DNA from: Verrucomicrobiota bacterium
GTDB lineage: Bacteria > Verrucomicrobiota > Verrucomicrobiia > Opitutales > Opitutaceae
Direction of reading: 5' to 3'
Length of the DNA stretch: 64,000 nt
Assembly: GCA_023457715.1 (NCBI GenBank)
Contig: JAEWKR010000017.1
Location: 1-64,000, forward strand
Position numbers and translations under genes: made by a program. Under the pieces are notes generated by a model, which saw nothing but the letters and a program-made list of their open reading frames with translations, did no database searches and was not told the DNA's origin. Every line of letters begins with the position of its first letter. Positions within the stretch are counted from its first letter, which is position 1. This document shows, one piece after another, positions 27,268-35,014 of the stretch.

Positions 27268-27516
27268 TCAGCGTTTGGCACCCGCCAACTGCTCCGCGAG
27301 CCTGGCGCTGATCACCCGCTCGGCCTCCAACTGGCTTTCCGCCGATTTGAGCGCGACCTCCGCCAGCGCCAGCTGGTCGCGCAGCGCCTGAGTTTGCGCC
27401 CGGGCGGTCGCGGCCTGCACACCGAACCACCCCGCCGCGGCGACGCCGCCCAGCGCAAGGATCCAGGCGATGGGACGCGCCGGGACGGGAGGGCGGGGAG
27501 GGGGGGCGGCGGTCAT
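27268..27516 (-). CDS. small single-pass membrane protein with coiled coil
   Basis: An 82-residue protein starting MTAAPPPRPPVPARP. A transmembrane helix follows (IAWILALGGVAAAGWFGVQA), then an alpha-helical heptad-rich tail (LRDQLALAEVALKSAESQLEAE). It resembles the membrane segment and tail of anti-sigma or cell-division accessory proteins, but no zinc motif is visible. I do not recognise a family. It is convergent with fdhD. Confidence 0.6.
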   Translation of the reverse strand: MTAAPPPRPPVPARPIAWILALGGVAAAGWFGVQAATARAQTQALRDQLALAEVALKSAESQLEAERVISARLAEQLAGAKR

Positions 27517-27748
27517 GGATTGAGTCCGTCCAAGCCATGCGCCTCTCCGACGGACGGCGAGAAAAAACCGGTTTGCGGGCGGGCGGAAGGGGTCCCGCGA
27601 CCGGTTGATGCCGGCGGGAGCAGGTCCTACGTGTTTATACGATTTAACGGACATAAATAAGAAATATGACGTAATACCGTGTTGGAGGTTGACTGCGTCA
27701 AGAGATCTTTACCACTCTGCCGCGTCGCTCAACCGATGCGTCCGAGTC

Positions 27749-28360
27749 ATGAAAAAGAAACTACGTCGCCAGCCAGATCGTTCACGCCCCGCCGCCAGGC
27801 GCCGGGATGCGTTTACCATGTTCGAGGTGTATTTCTCGATCGGGGACGAGGAGCCGTTCGTTTCCTCGAATAGTCTCTACCCGGGGATGCCGGCGGGGGG
27901 ACTGGGATCCAGCACGACCAATGTCGCCATCCGACGCATCGGCACTTCGGTGAATATCGTGCCCACGATCTTCGAAGGTGGCCCGGGGTCGAAGCCGCGA
28001 ATCCGGCTGGTGGTGCGCATCGAAGTCGGCGCGCTGAAAGGATTCCGCCAGGTGAATGCGATCAACATCCCCGTCGTGACGTCACAAAAATACGAGTACA
28101 CGACTTATGTGGACGACAACCACGCGCTGGCGTTCGGGGGGCTGTCGGGGATCGGCGAAAACGAGACGGTCAAAAAGGTGCCCCTGGCCGGCGATGTCCC
28201 GGGTTTCGGGTACCTGTTCAAATCGAAGTCCCGGGAGATCCATCAGCGGAATCTCGTCGCCTATATCGTCGCCCGCATTGTGGACGACCCGGATCCAGTC
28301 GAGCTACCGGTGGTGGCCCTGCGGCCGCCGGACGCCGGCACGGGCGTATTTCCCAAGTAA
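27749..28360 (+). CDS. prepilin N-terminus fused to a secretin C-terminal fragment
   Basis: A 203-residue reading frame that looks like a deletion fusion. Residues 1-30 form a type IV prepilin leader: basic (MKKKLRRQPDRSRPAARRRD), then A before FTMFEV, i.e. phenylalanine at +1 and glutamate at +5 of the mature pilin. The hydrophobic helix that should follow is missing. From about residue 80 on, it is the C-terminal wall of a secretin of the GspD/PilQ type (TYVDDNHALAFGGLSGIGENE, then VPLAGDVPGFGYLFKSKS). Either part alone cannot work. The start at 27749 gives a normal pilin leader. Confidence 0.75.
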   Translation: MKKKLRRQPDRSRPAARRRDAFTMFEVYFSIGDEEPFVSSNSLYPGMPAGGLGSSTTNVAIRRIGTSVNIVPTIFEGGPGSKPRIRLVVRIEVGALKGFRQVNAINIPVVTSQKYEYTTYVDDNHALAFGGLSGIGENETVKKVPLAGDVPGFGYLFKSKSREIHQRNLVAYIVARIVDDPDPVELPVVALRPPDAGTGVFPK

Positions 28361-28367
28361 CCCCGCC

Positions 28368-29309
28368 GTGGCGTTTGCACTCGAAGACGTGGGGGTGGAC
28401 CTGACCGCGGAAGCGGCCGCGGAGCGTCTCGACCCGGTATATGGTCGCGAGCGGGAGATCGGCCGCGTGCTCCGGATCCTGTCGCGCAAAACCAAGAACA
28501 ATCCTGTCCTGCTCGGCGACCCCGGCGTGGGGAAGACCGCGATCGTGGAGGGTCTGGCGACGCGGATGGCTCTCGGGGAGGTGCCTGCCGGCCTGGCCCA
28601 GTACCGGTTGTTCTCCCTCGACCTTGGCCGGCTGCTGGCGGGCACCAGCTATCGCGGCGACTTCGAACAGCGCTTGCGCGACCTGGTCCAGGAACTCCGG
28701 GAGCCCGGGGCCCTGCGCATTCTTTTCATCGACGAGGTACATCTGCTGGGCAAGGCCGGGCGAAGCGAGGGTGGCTTGGATGCGGCCAATTTGCTCAAGC
28801 CGCTGCTGGCCCGCGGGACCCTTCCGTGCATCGGTGCCACGACTCCCCGCGAATGGGCGGATTTCGTGGCCACCGATCCCGCGCTCGAACGGCGATTTCA
28901 ACCCGTCGTGGTGCGGGAGCCGTCCCCGGAGCAGACGGTGTCGATGCTGGCGACGCTCAAGTGCCGGTTCGAATCGCACCACGGCGTGAGGATCGACGGC
29001 GCGGCGCTGGCTGCGGCGGCCGAGTACCCGCGCCGGGGAGGACGCAAGCTGCCGGATTGTGCCGTGGATCTCTTGGATGAAGCCTGCGCGCTGATCCGGT
29101 TGCAGCAGACCTCAGAGGTGGATTCCCCGGAATTCGCCGTGGCGGAGGCCAGACTCGCGGCCGCTGAAAACGCCTTCCAACTCGAGGAAGTCGCGCATCT
29201 GCGGTTCAGGGTCTTGCCTCGGTTGCGCGCTGAGGGACGGGGCCGCGCCGTGGTCGATGCGGAGGCCGTCCGAATGGCGGCCCGCCATCGGGACAGCGAG
29301 GGGACCTAG
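28368..29309 (+). CDS. ClpA/ClpB-type single AAA+ (D1) ATPase
   Basis: A 313-residue protein equal to the first AAA+ domain of ClpA/B/C disaggregases, without the N-domain or the second AAA+ domain. Walker A is GDPGVGKT at 50-57, Walker B LFIDEVH with D122 and E123, and an arginine-rich ALERRFQPV follows. The small C-terminal lid and a short helical extension close the protein. It starts at a GTG 7 bp after the prepilin-secretin gene, so the two are probably cotranscribed. Its stop codon overlaps that of the convergent Cys-rich gene. Confidence 0.82.
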   Translation: MAFALEDVGVDLTAEAAAERLDPVYGREREIGRVLRILSRKTKNNPVLLGDPGVGKTAIVEGLATRMALGEVPAGLAQYRLFSLDLGRLLAGTSYRGDFEQRLRDLVQELREPGALRILFIDEVHLLGKAGRSEGGLDAANLLKPLLARGTLPCIGATTPREWADFVATDPALERRFQPVVVREPSPEQTVSMLATLKCRFESHHGVRIDGAALAAAAEYPRRGGRKLPDCAVDLLDEACALIRLQQTSEVDSPEFAVAEARLAAAENAFQLEEVAHLRFRVLPRLRAEGRGRAVVDAEAVRMAARHRDSEGT

Positions 29310-29692
29310 CGATGCGCCGGCAGCCGGGGCAGCTCGCTCAGGTCGACGTTAAGTGACCACTCGGTGTCCGGGTCATCAATCCGGACGACCGAGTGGCCGT
29401 GGTAACGCTGAAAATGGCTGCACGGCGAATCCGCGCCGTCGGGAAAGACCGGCAGAATCTGGGCCGCCGGTGGAAAGTCGGAAAACTCGACGTCGCCGCC
29501 CAGGTCGTGTCCCGCAAACCAGGCACACTGGGTGCGGCGGGGACATTGCAGCGCGTGCTCCAGGGCGTCCCCCAGGATGATTGAGGCGTAGCCCAGCGGC
29601 TCCAACAGGAGTCCGGGGCACACAAACATGGGGGTGATGTTCGATTTCGCGGCGGGGGTGTGACGCGCGCGCGAGCTGCTGACCGACGACAT
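29306..29692 (-). CDS. small Cys/His-rich protein, paralogue 1
   Basis: A 128-residue protein of unknown function, paralogous to the product of 32412-32774. Conserved cysteines and histidines are C25, C50, C56, H62, C91 and H93, in the pattern C-P-x-R-x2-C-x-W-[FY]-A-x-H-D-x-G-G followed by C-[ST]-H-F-Q; a metal site is likely. The start at 29692 aligns with the paralogue's MSS start. The palindrome at 29739-29752 is centred exactly 53.5 bp upstream, the same distance as for the paralogue. No homologue of known function was recognised. Confidence 0.72.
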   Translation of the reverse strand: MSSVSSSRARHTPAAKSNITPMFVCPGLLLEPLGYASIILGDALEHALQCPRRTQCAWFAGHDLGGDVEFSDFPPAAQILPVFPDGADSPCSHFQRYHGHSVVRIDDPDTEWSLNVDLSELPRLPAHR

Positions 29693-29738
29693 GCGGTCAG
29701 CCTGATCGGAGTGACACCACAGCTGAAGCCGGCAAACT

Positions 29739-29752
29739 ACCGGAATTCCGGT
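29739..29752. promoter_or_regulatory. ACCGGAATTCCGGT palindrome upstream of paralogue 1
   Basis: A perfect 14-bp palindrome centred at 29745.5, 53.5 bp from the ATG at 29692. The near-identical palindrome at 32821-32834 is centred the same 53.5 bp upstream of the second paralogue. It is a predicted shared operator or promoter element. Confidence 0.7.
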
Positions 29753-29856
29753 GGTTTTGGTGCTGGACCTCTTGCGCGCGGTATCGCTCCCGGAGCGAAC
29801 TTCCCGCGCGGGGGCACGAGGCGGGCACTCCGCGATGGAGCAGCCCAGCCGTGCGG

Positions 29857-30915
29857 TTAACCCACCTTGCGGCGGGTCCGCACCGCATCCGCGAGGGTCG
29901 CCAACACGGGCAGTGTGTCTTCCCAGGCGAGACAGCCGTCCGTGATGCTGCGGCCGTACACGAGCGGGCGCGCTCGAAAGTCCTGCGCTCCCGACAGCAG
30001 GTTGCTCTCGAGCATCACCGCCGAGATTCCCCGCTCCCCGGCTGCAATCCGGGCCGCCAGTTCCCGGGCCACCGCCGGCTGTCGTGCGGGGTTCTTTCCA
30101 CTGTTGGCATGGCTGCAGTCGACCATCAGGTAGGGCGGGAGGTCGTGCTCGCGGAGCAGGGCTTCCGCGGCCGCGACGTCGGCGGCCGCATAATTGGGGC
30201 CGGCGGTCCCCCCGCGCAGGACGAGGTGGCCGTGTTCGTTGCCGGCGGTGCCAAGCACGGCGGGCGCCCCTTCCCGGGTCAGCGAAGGAAACCAGTGGGG
30301 ATGGCGGGCGGACCGGATGGCGTCGATGGCCACCCGGACATCGCCATCCGTCCGATTCTTGAACCCGACCGGCATCGAGAGCCCGGAAGCGAGTTCGCGG
30401 TGCACCTGGCTTTCCACGGTGCGTGCGCCGATCGCGGCCCAGGAAACGAGGTCGGCGTAATACTGCCCCAGCGTGGTATCGAGAAACTCCGTCCCGACGG
30501 GCAGCCCGAGATTCACCACATCGCACATCAGTTTGCGGGCCAGCCGCAGTCCGGTGTTGATCTGGTACGTTCCGTCGAGCCTCGGATCGTTGATCAGGCC
30601 TTTCCAGCCGATCACCGTCCGGGGTTTCTCGAAGTAGACCCGCATGACGATGTACAGATCGCCGAGATGCAGGCCGGCCGCGTGCCGCAGCTGTTTGGCG
30701 TAGTCCAGCGCCGCGTCCGGGTCATGGATGGAGCAGGGGCCCACCACCACCAGCAGGCGGTCATCCTTGCCCGTGAGAATTGCGGCCACGTCCCGGCGCG
30801 CTTTCGCGACCAGTTCAGACCCTTCATCCGACAACGGCAGCTCCTCCTCCAGCACGGCGGGGGCGATCAGCGGCCGATGCGCGCGGATCCGAAGGTCAGA
30901 GGTCTGTTGGTGCAT
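29857..30915 (-). CDS. aroG: 3-deoxy-7-phosphoheptulonate (DAHP) synthase, class I
   Basis: Catalyses condensation of phosphoenolpyruvate and erythrose 4-phosphate, the first step of the shikimate pathway. It has 352 residues, the class I AroFGH length. Family phrases are VVVGPCSIHDPDAALDYAKQL, RVYFEKPRTVIGWKGLINDP, VGFKNRTDG, HFPSL-type HWFPSLTREG, and the end SITDGCLAWEDT. The ATG at 30915 (MHQQTSDLRIRAHRPL) matches the family start. Which aromatic amino acid inhibits it is not deducible. It is transcribed in the same direction as the TPR-like gene 47 bp upstream of its start. Confidence 0.95.
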   Translation of the reverse strand: MHQQTSDLRIRAHRPLIAPAVLEEELPLSDEGSELVAKARRDVAAILTGKDDRLLVVVGPCSIHDPDAALDYAKQLRHAAGLHLGDLYIVMRVYFEKPRTVIGWKGLINDPRLDGTYQINTGLRLARKLMCDVVNLGLPVGTEFLDTTLGQYYADLVSWAAIGARTVESQVHRELASGLSMPVGFKNRTDGDVRVAIDAIRSARHPHWFPSLTREGAPAVLGTAGNEHGHLVLRGGTAGPNYAAADVAAAEALLREHDLPPYLMVDCSHANSGKNPARQPAVARELAARIAAGERGISAVMLESNLLSGAQDFRARPLVYGRSITDGCLAWEDTLPVLATLADAVRTRRKVG

Positions 30916-30962
30916 GGCGCGGTCGCGGGGAAGAGGGGAAGGCGAGAGAGCAGAAACCGGCC

Positions 30963-32342
30963 TCACCCCGCAAGCTCCGCTGCGCTCCGCACCAAGGGGG
31001 AATCGAACAGCGCCGGCGAGGCCTCGATCGGTGTGCCGAGGCGTTGCGCGCGGGCCTCCAGCGTCAGGTAGGCCAGCGCGGCCGCCTCGCTCGTGACGGC
31101 ATATTCGCCGGCCTGCGCGACATCCGTGGCCGAGGCGCCAAGCTGATCGGCCGGCACGATGCCTTTGTCCGCGACGAAATGCGCGACGGACGCCCCAAGC
31201 GTTGCCAGCCAGGCGGTCGGGGAGGTCGGGGGCTCGTACGTCATGCCGGTCGGCAGCGCGGTCCATTCCATGAAACGGCGCAGATCCAGGTGCAGCTGCC
31301 CCAGCACGGCGTCGGCCGTGGCGGGGGTCCAGCGGACGGAGAACTTCTTTCGCTCGCGGAACGTCTTCACCTCGTAGAGCCGGAGCACGACCTCGTAATC
31401 GCCGCGCACTGCGGTCAGCGCGCCGGTGACGATGTAGTCCAACCCGCCCTGGTTGCTGTCGACCAGCTGGCGGAGGTTCTCGGTCGTCCATTCGGTGGCG
31501 AACACCATGTGGCGTGTCGTCCCTTCCGGGGGAGTGATGATGCCAACGGCCGCAGACGCCGCATAGCCGTCGGAAAAGGCAAAGGTTTCCGCCAGCCAGG
31601 CCGGCAGGGCGCGGGAAAGCCGGGTAAGCTCGTTTTCGGGTGCGGCGATGGCGGCCGCGACATCAGTGGTGCCGGGCAAGGCGAGCTGGCCGAATGCCAC
31701 ACGCCGCAATTTCCCACTTTTTTGCGGCAGGATCTCATCGGCGAGCGGTTCAAGGCCGTAGAACCAGACCGGCTTGCTCAAAGTGATCAGGCCGACTTTC
31801 GCGGCGGCCTGCGCCGTCCCGGCGTCGGGCGAGGTCTGCTCGGGCTGGTGTAGCAACTCTGCGATCGCGTTGGAGAAACCGTGGAGTCGGTCTTCGAGTT
31901 CGGGCCGTTTGAGACCGAATAGGATGTCCAGGATATGTTGGGCGGCGTCCGCATTCCGGACCGCCAGGTACGCCTGGATGAGGTTGATTCCGGTCGCCGG
32001 CCCGTGGCGTTCCGCGTCGTAGCGCGGCGCGACCAGCTCGATGATCTCGGCCACGAAACCGTGCGCGCCAAGGTCCCCGGAAATGGTCACGAGCACGTCA
32101 GCGCGGTCGCCGGATGAAGCCAGGATCTCTTCGTAAATGGCGAGCGCGCCCGCGACGTCCCTCGCCTCGAGTCTTTCTCGCGCCGTGGCCAGACGGGCCT
32201 TGGTCGACGCCCCGGTTCCTCCGCCGGTCGGGGCCTCGAACGGCGCCGCCGAGGGAGAACTCAAGGTAGGCGCGGCAACAGGCGCGGGGGCTGCGGTGGA
32301 AGGAGTCGGCTTTTTGGCGGTGAAACGGTCGAAGAAGCCCAT
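30963..32342 (-). CDS. large hypothetical protein with TPR-like N-terminal half
   Basis: A 459-residue cytoplasmic protein. The start MGFFDRFTAKKP at 32342 is preferred. A proline/alanine-rich linker (about 10-50) leads into a helical region with TPR-like phrases (ARERLEARDVAGALAIYEEILA, then INLIQAYLAVRNADAAQHIL). The C-terminal half (about 210-430) is mixed alpha/beta and not recognised. The adjacent genes encode the Cys-rich paralogue and DAHP synthase, with no functional link evident. Confidence 0.78.
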   Translation of the reverse strand: MGFFDRFTAKKPTPSTAAPAPVAAPTLSSPSAAPFEAPTGGGTGASTKARLATARERLEARDVAGALAIYEEILASSGDRADVLVTISGDLGAHGFVAEIIELVAPRYDAERHGPATGINLIQAYLAVRNADAAQHILDILFGLKRPELEDRLHGFSNAIAELLHQPEQTSPDAGTAQAAAKVGLITLSKPVWFYGLEPLADEILPQKSGKLRRVAFGQLALPGTTDVAAAIAAPENELTRLSRALPAWLAETFAFSDGYAASAAVGIITPPEGTTRHMVFATEWTTENLRQLVDSNQGGLDYIVTGALTAVRGDYEVVLRLYEVKTFRERKKFSVRWTPATADAVLGQLHLDLRRFMEWTALPTGMTYEPPTSPTAWLATLGASVAHFVADKGIVPADQLGASATDVAQAGEYAVTSEAAALAYLTLEARAQRLGTPIEASPALFDSPLVRSAAELAG

Positions 32343-32411
32343 CTCCCCACCAAAACGGTCGCGGCGTTGAGCGGCCACGCTAAAAACGTGCCGCCCGCGC
32401 AAGGGACGACG

Positions 32412-32774
32412 CTACTTCCGGGCGCAACGCTTCCCTGACCGACAGGGCTTGGTGCAGGGGGACCGCCCTGCATTCCGGTCGAGCGATTGGAAGTGTGTGC
32501 AACGGAACGGTCGGGCTTGGAAGTTGCCCCCGAGCAACCGGTCCTGTGGCTGCTCGTTGAAGGCGAACTCACCGCCATAGTCATGCGAGGCATACCACAC
32601 GCAGATGGCGCGTGCGGGGCAGGCCTTCATCTCGCTGAAACCGCTACCATGAGGAAACACCGCGTGCTGGATGGTGACTTCCTTGGCACCGGGGCAGGCA
32701 AACAAGGGGAGGACATTGGCCGAGGAGAGGCCGAGATCCTTTCGGCCGAGGCCGATGGGCTGCATGCTGGACAT
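32412..32774 (-). CDS. small Cys/His-rich protein, paralogue 2
   Basis: A 120-residue paralogue of the protein at 29306-29692. The conserved metal-ligand candidates are C27, C52, C58, H64, C92 and H94, with the same C-P-x-R-x2-C-x-W-Y-A-x-H-D-x-G-G core. Its C-terminus adds a second Cys cluster (CTKPCRSGKRC) absent from paralogue 1; that tail resembles SEC-C-type motifs (x-C-P-C-G-S/K pattern) only loosely. A matching palindrome lies 53.5 bp upstream. Confidence 0.72.
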   Translation of the reverse strand: MSSMQPIGLGRKDLGLSSANVLPLFACPGAKEVTIQHAVFPHGSGFSEMKACPARAICVWYASHDYGGEFAFNEQPQDRLLGGNFQARPFRCTHFQSLDRNAGRSPCTKPCRSGKRCARK

Positions 32775-32820
32775 GGCTAGAGTAAACTCCTTATGCGCAC
32801 ATCGGGAAAGCCCCTAGAAT

Positions 32821-32834
32821 ACCGGAATTCCGGC
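32821..32834. promoter_or_regulatory. ACCGGAATTCCGGC palindrome upstream of paralogue 2
   Basis: A 14-bp palindrome with one end mismatch, centred at 32827.5, 53.5 bp from the ATG at 32774. It has the same sequence core and the same distance as the element of paralogue 1. Confidence 0.7.
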
Positions 32835-32856
32835 GATTTTTCCCCTTGAAGCCGTG

Positions 32857-33035
32857 TCTGTCCCTCTGGAGGGCCGGTGTCTGTCCCTCTCTAGGCCCGC
32901 AAAACGCGACCTGTCCCCCCATCGCAAATTTGAGAGGCCCGTCCCACCGGGAGGGCCTGTCCCCACACGAATTCGCTTTGAGGGTCTGTCCCCACAGGAG
33001 GTCTTGGCGCTCCTTCAGGCGAGGGGCCTGTCGCC
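32857..33035. repeat. irregular series of CTGTCCC-type units
   Basis: Seven units resembling [G/C]CTGTCCC start at 32858, 32881, 32911, 32939, 32957, 32986 and 33028 (the last degenerate). Spacings are 23, 30, 28, 18, 29 and 42 bp. Most are followed by CACA, TCT or CACC and preceded by GGGC or GGGT. The units fill the first part of the 374-bp gap before the CAP-domain gene; the rest of that gap shows only overlapping small palindromes around ATGATGGCACCATGG (33127-33141). Confidence 0.7.
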
Positions 33036-33148
33036 ACCGGGAGTCGGGTCTGGGCAGGCGAGCACAATTGCAGGCGAGCGGCGGTAGGGCGGGATGCGAT
33101 ACGGTAGAAAAAGATTGTCATCATACATGATGGCACCATGGTGGCCAC

Positions 33149-35014
33149 ATGCTCCGGTGGTTCATCCGGTTTTTGCTGCTGCTGTTGGCCGGTACTCTGC
33201 CGGCCCTGGCTGCCATCGACCGGAACCCGGAGCTGAAAAGCCGGGCGCTGGCGTGGACGGAGTACGATGGATCGTACCTGGTGGATACGTCGAGCCGGGC
33301 GGAGATGGTGGATTTCTACTGGAACGTGTTTGCGAAGCCGTACCCGGACATCGGTTGGACGGGTTCCTTGAATCACCCTGTCGCCGGCGAAATCTCCGAG
33401 GCGTACCGCGTGCGCGAGTACGCCCAGCTCAATGCGTATCGGGCGATGAACTACTCGCAGCCGATCACCGAGGACCCCACGCACCTCGCCGGCGTCCAGG
33501 CCGCCTCGCTGATCTTCTACCAGAACGATCGGGTTGCGCACCTCGTCACGCCCGACTGGATCGGCTACAACGAAACAGCCGCCTGGTACGCTGGCCGGTC
33601 ACAGCTTGCGGCCATCCCAAGCAGGTTTGCCGATGCCTTCATTGATGATGGTGGCGAGCACAACGCTAATCTCGTCGGCCACCGTACCACGTTGCTACAC
33701 GACAATACCCGCAAAGGGACACTCGGCGCCGTTAAAGATTCAGTGGGCGTGTTGGGTGCCTGGTACCAGCCGCGCGCCGCGGACCATTCTGACAACACGG
33801 ATTTCGTCGCGTGGCCGGCGCCGGGTTACATGCCGTCGTACCTCTTCACCCGCGAAATCCGGTGGAGCTTCCGGGTCAAGACGGACATCGCGGCATACAA
33901 CGCTGCTTCGAACCCTCACTATTCCGTCGCCTCGAACCTTCCCCGGCTCGACGCAACCCTCGTGGCAAAGGTCAACGGGGTCGTAACGCCGGTGAAGCAG
34001 TTCTTCAATGATGGCATCCTCACCTGGCACTTCGACGAAGCCACGCTGCCGTTTAATCTGCGTCAGGTGCCGGATGGCACGACGGTCGAGATCGCGATCA
34101 AGAACATCGGGATCAGCGACACCGTGACGGGATTGATCACGCAGTACCGGGACTACAATTACACCGTCCGGCTGTTCGATCCGCAGAAGATCGTGCCGGT
34201 GGGGTACACGCCGCAGACGCCGCTCGTGAACCTGTCCACCCGCGGGGTGATTGGCGCCGGCGATCGCCAGATGATCGCCGGCTTCATCATTGGTGGCACG
34301 CTCCCGGTCCGGGTGGCCGTCCGCTCGCAGGGTCCCAGCCTCGCCAAGCACGGAATCTCCCATCCCGCCGGCAGCACCCAGCTCAAGGTGTACGACCAGG
34401 ACGGCCAGCTGCTCGGCGAGAACAGCGGCTGGAAGTCGCATCCGGACTGGCGGCTCCTGCAAAGCCTGCAGGTGAACCCTGGCGCGGACAATGAAGCCGG
34501 CATGGTGCTGACGCTCTGGCCCGGCCGGTACACGGCGGTCGTGAGCGACGCCACCGGCGCCAACGGCATCGGCATCGTCGAGGCGTTCAACATCGACAAC
34601 CAATCGGTCAGCCCGATCGCCAACCTCTCCACCCGCGGCAACGTGGGTGCGAACGAAAAGCAGATGATCGCCGGGTTCGTGGTGAACGGCAGCAAGCGGC
34701 GGATCGCGATCCGTACGCAGGGCCCCGGGCTGGCGCAGCACGGCGTCAGCGGGCCGGTGGCCGATACCGCCTTGAAGATCGTCGACCAGGGCACCGGCGC
34801 CACCCTGGCGCAGAACCGGGCCTGGAAGGCCGATCCGCGCAACGAGCCGATGAAGTCGGAGCTGGCGTGGCTGGCCCCGAGCGATGAGCGGGAGGCGGCC
34901 CTGATCGTGGATCTTGAGCCCGGCACGTACACCGCCCTCGTCGAAGGCGAGGGGAGTGAAGGCGTGGGCATCGTGGAAGTTTTCGACGTTACCCCTCAGC
35001 CGCAGCAACCATGA
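33149..35014 (+). CDS. secreted CAP-domain protein with two LSTRG modules
   Basis: A 621-residue exported protein. A signal peptide is visible (LLLLLAGTLPALAA). The N-terminal third carries a CAP/SCP-like domain (about 70-250): YAQLNAYRAMNYSQPITED, then the H-containing GHRTTLLHD and a closing GAWYQPRAADH. Two LSTRG-type modules follow, starting at about residues 359 (LVNLSTRGVIGAGD) and 490 (IANLSTRGNVGANE). The stop overlaps the start of the next gene by 4 bp. CAP proteins are secreted effectors or adhesion proteins in many lineages; the role here is unknown. Confidence 0.8.
   Translation: MLRWFIRFLLLLLAGTLPALAAIDRNPELKSRALAWTEYDGSYLVDTSSRAEMVDFYWNVFAKPYPDIGWTGSLNHPVAGEISEAYRVREYAQLNAYRAMNYSQPITEDPTHLAGVQAASLIFYQNDRVAHLVTPDWIGYNETAAWYAGRSQLAAIPSRFADAFIDDGGEHNANLVGHRTTLLHDNTRKGTLGAVKDSVGVLGAWYQPRAADHSDNTDFVAWPAPGYMPSYLFTREIRWSFRVKTDIAAYNAASNPHYSVASNLPRLDATLVAKVNGVVTPVKQFFNDGILTWHFDEATLPFNLRQVPDGTTVEIAIKNIGISDTVTGLITQYRDYNYTVRLFDPQKIVPVGYTPQTPLVNLSTRGVIGAGDRQMIAGFIIGGTLPVRVAVRSQGPSLAKHGISHPAGSTQLKVYDQDGQLLGENSGWKSHPDWRLLQSLQVNPGADNEAGMVLTLWPGRYTAVVSDATGANGIGIVEAFNIDNQSVSPIANLSTRGNVGANEKQMIAGFVVNGSKRRIAIRTQGPGLAQHGVSGPVADTALKIVDQGTGATLAQNRAWKADPRNEPMKSELAWLAPSDEREAALIVDLEPGTYTALVEGEGSEGVGIVEVFDVTPQPQQP

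Noticed and set aside
32857..33035. CRISPR array at the CTGTCCC series
   Set aside because: The units are only about 7-10 bp and the spacings vary from 18 to 42 bp. There are no constant repeats of 24-40 bp or cas genes.
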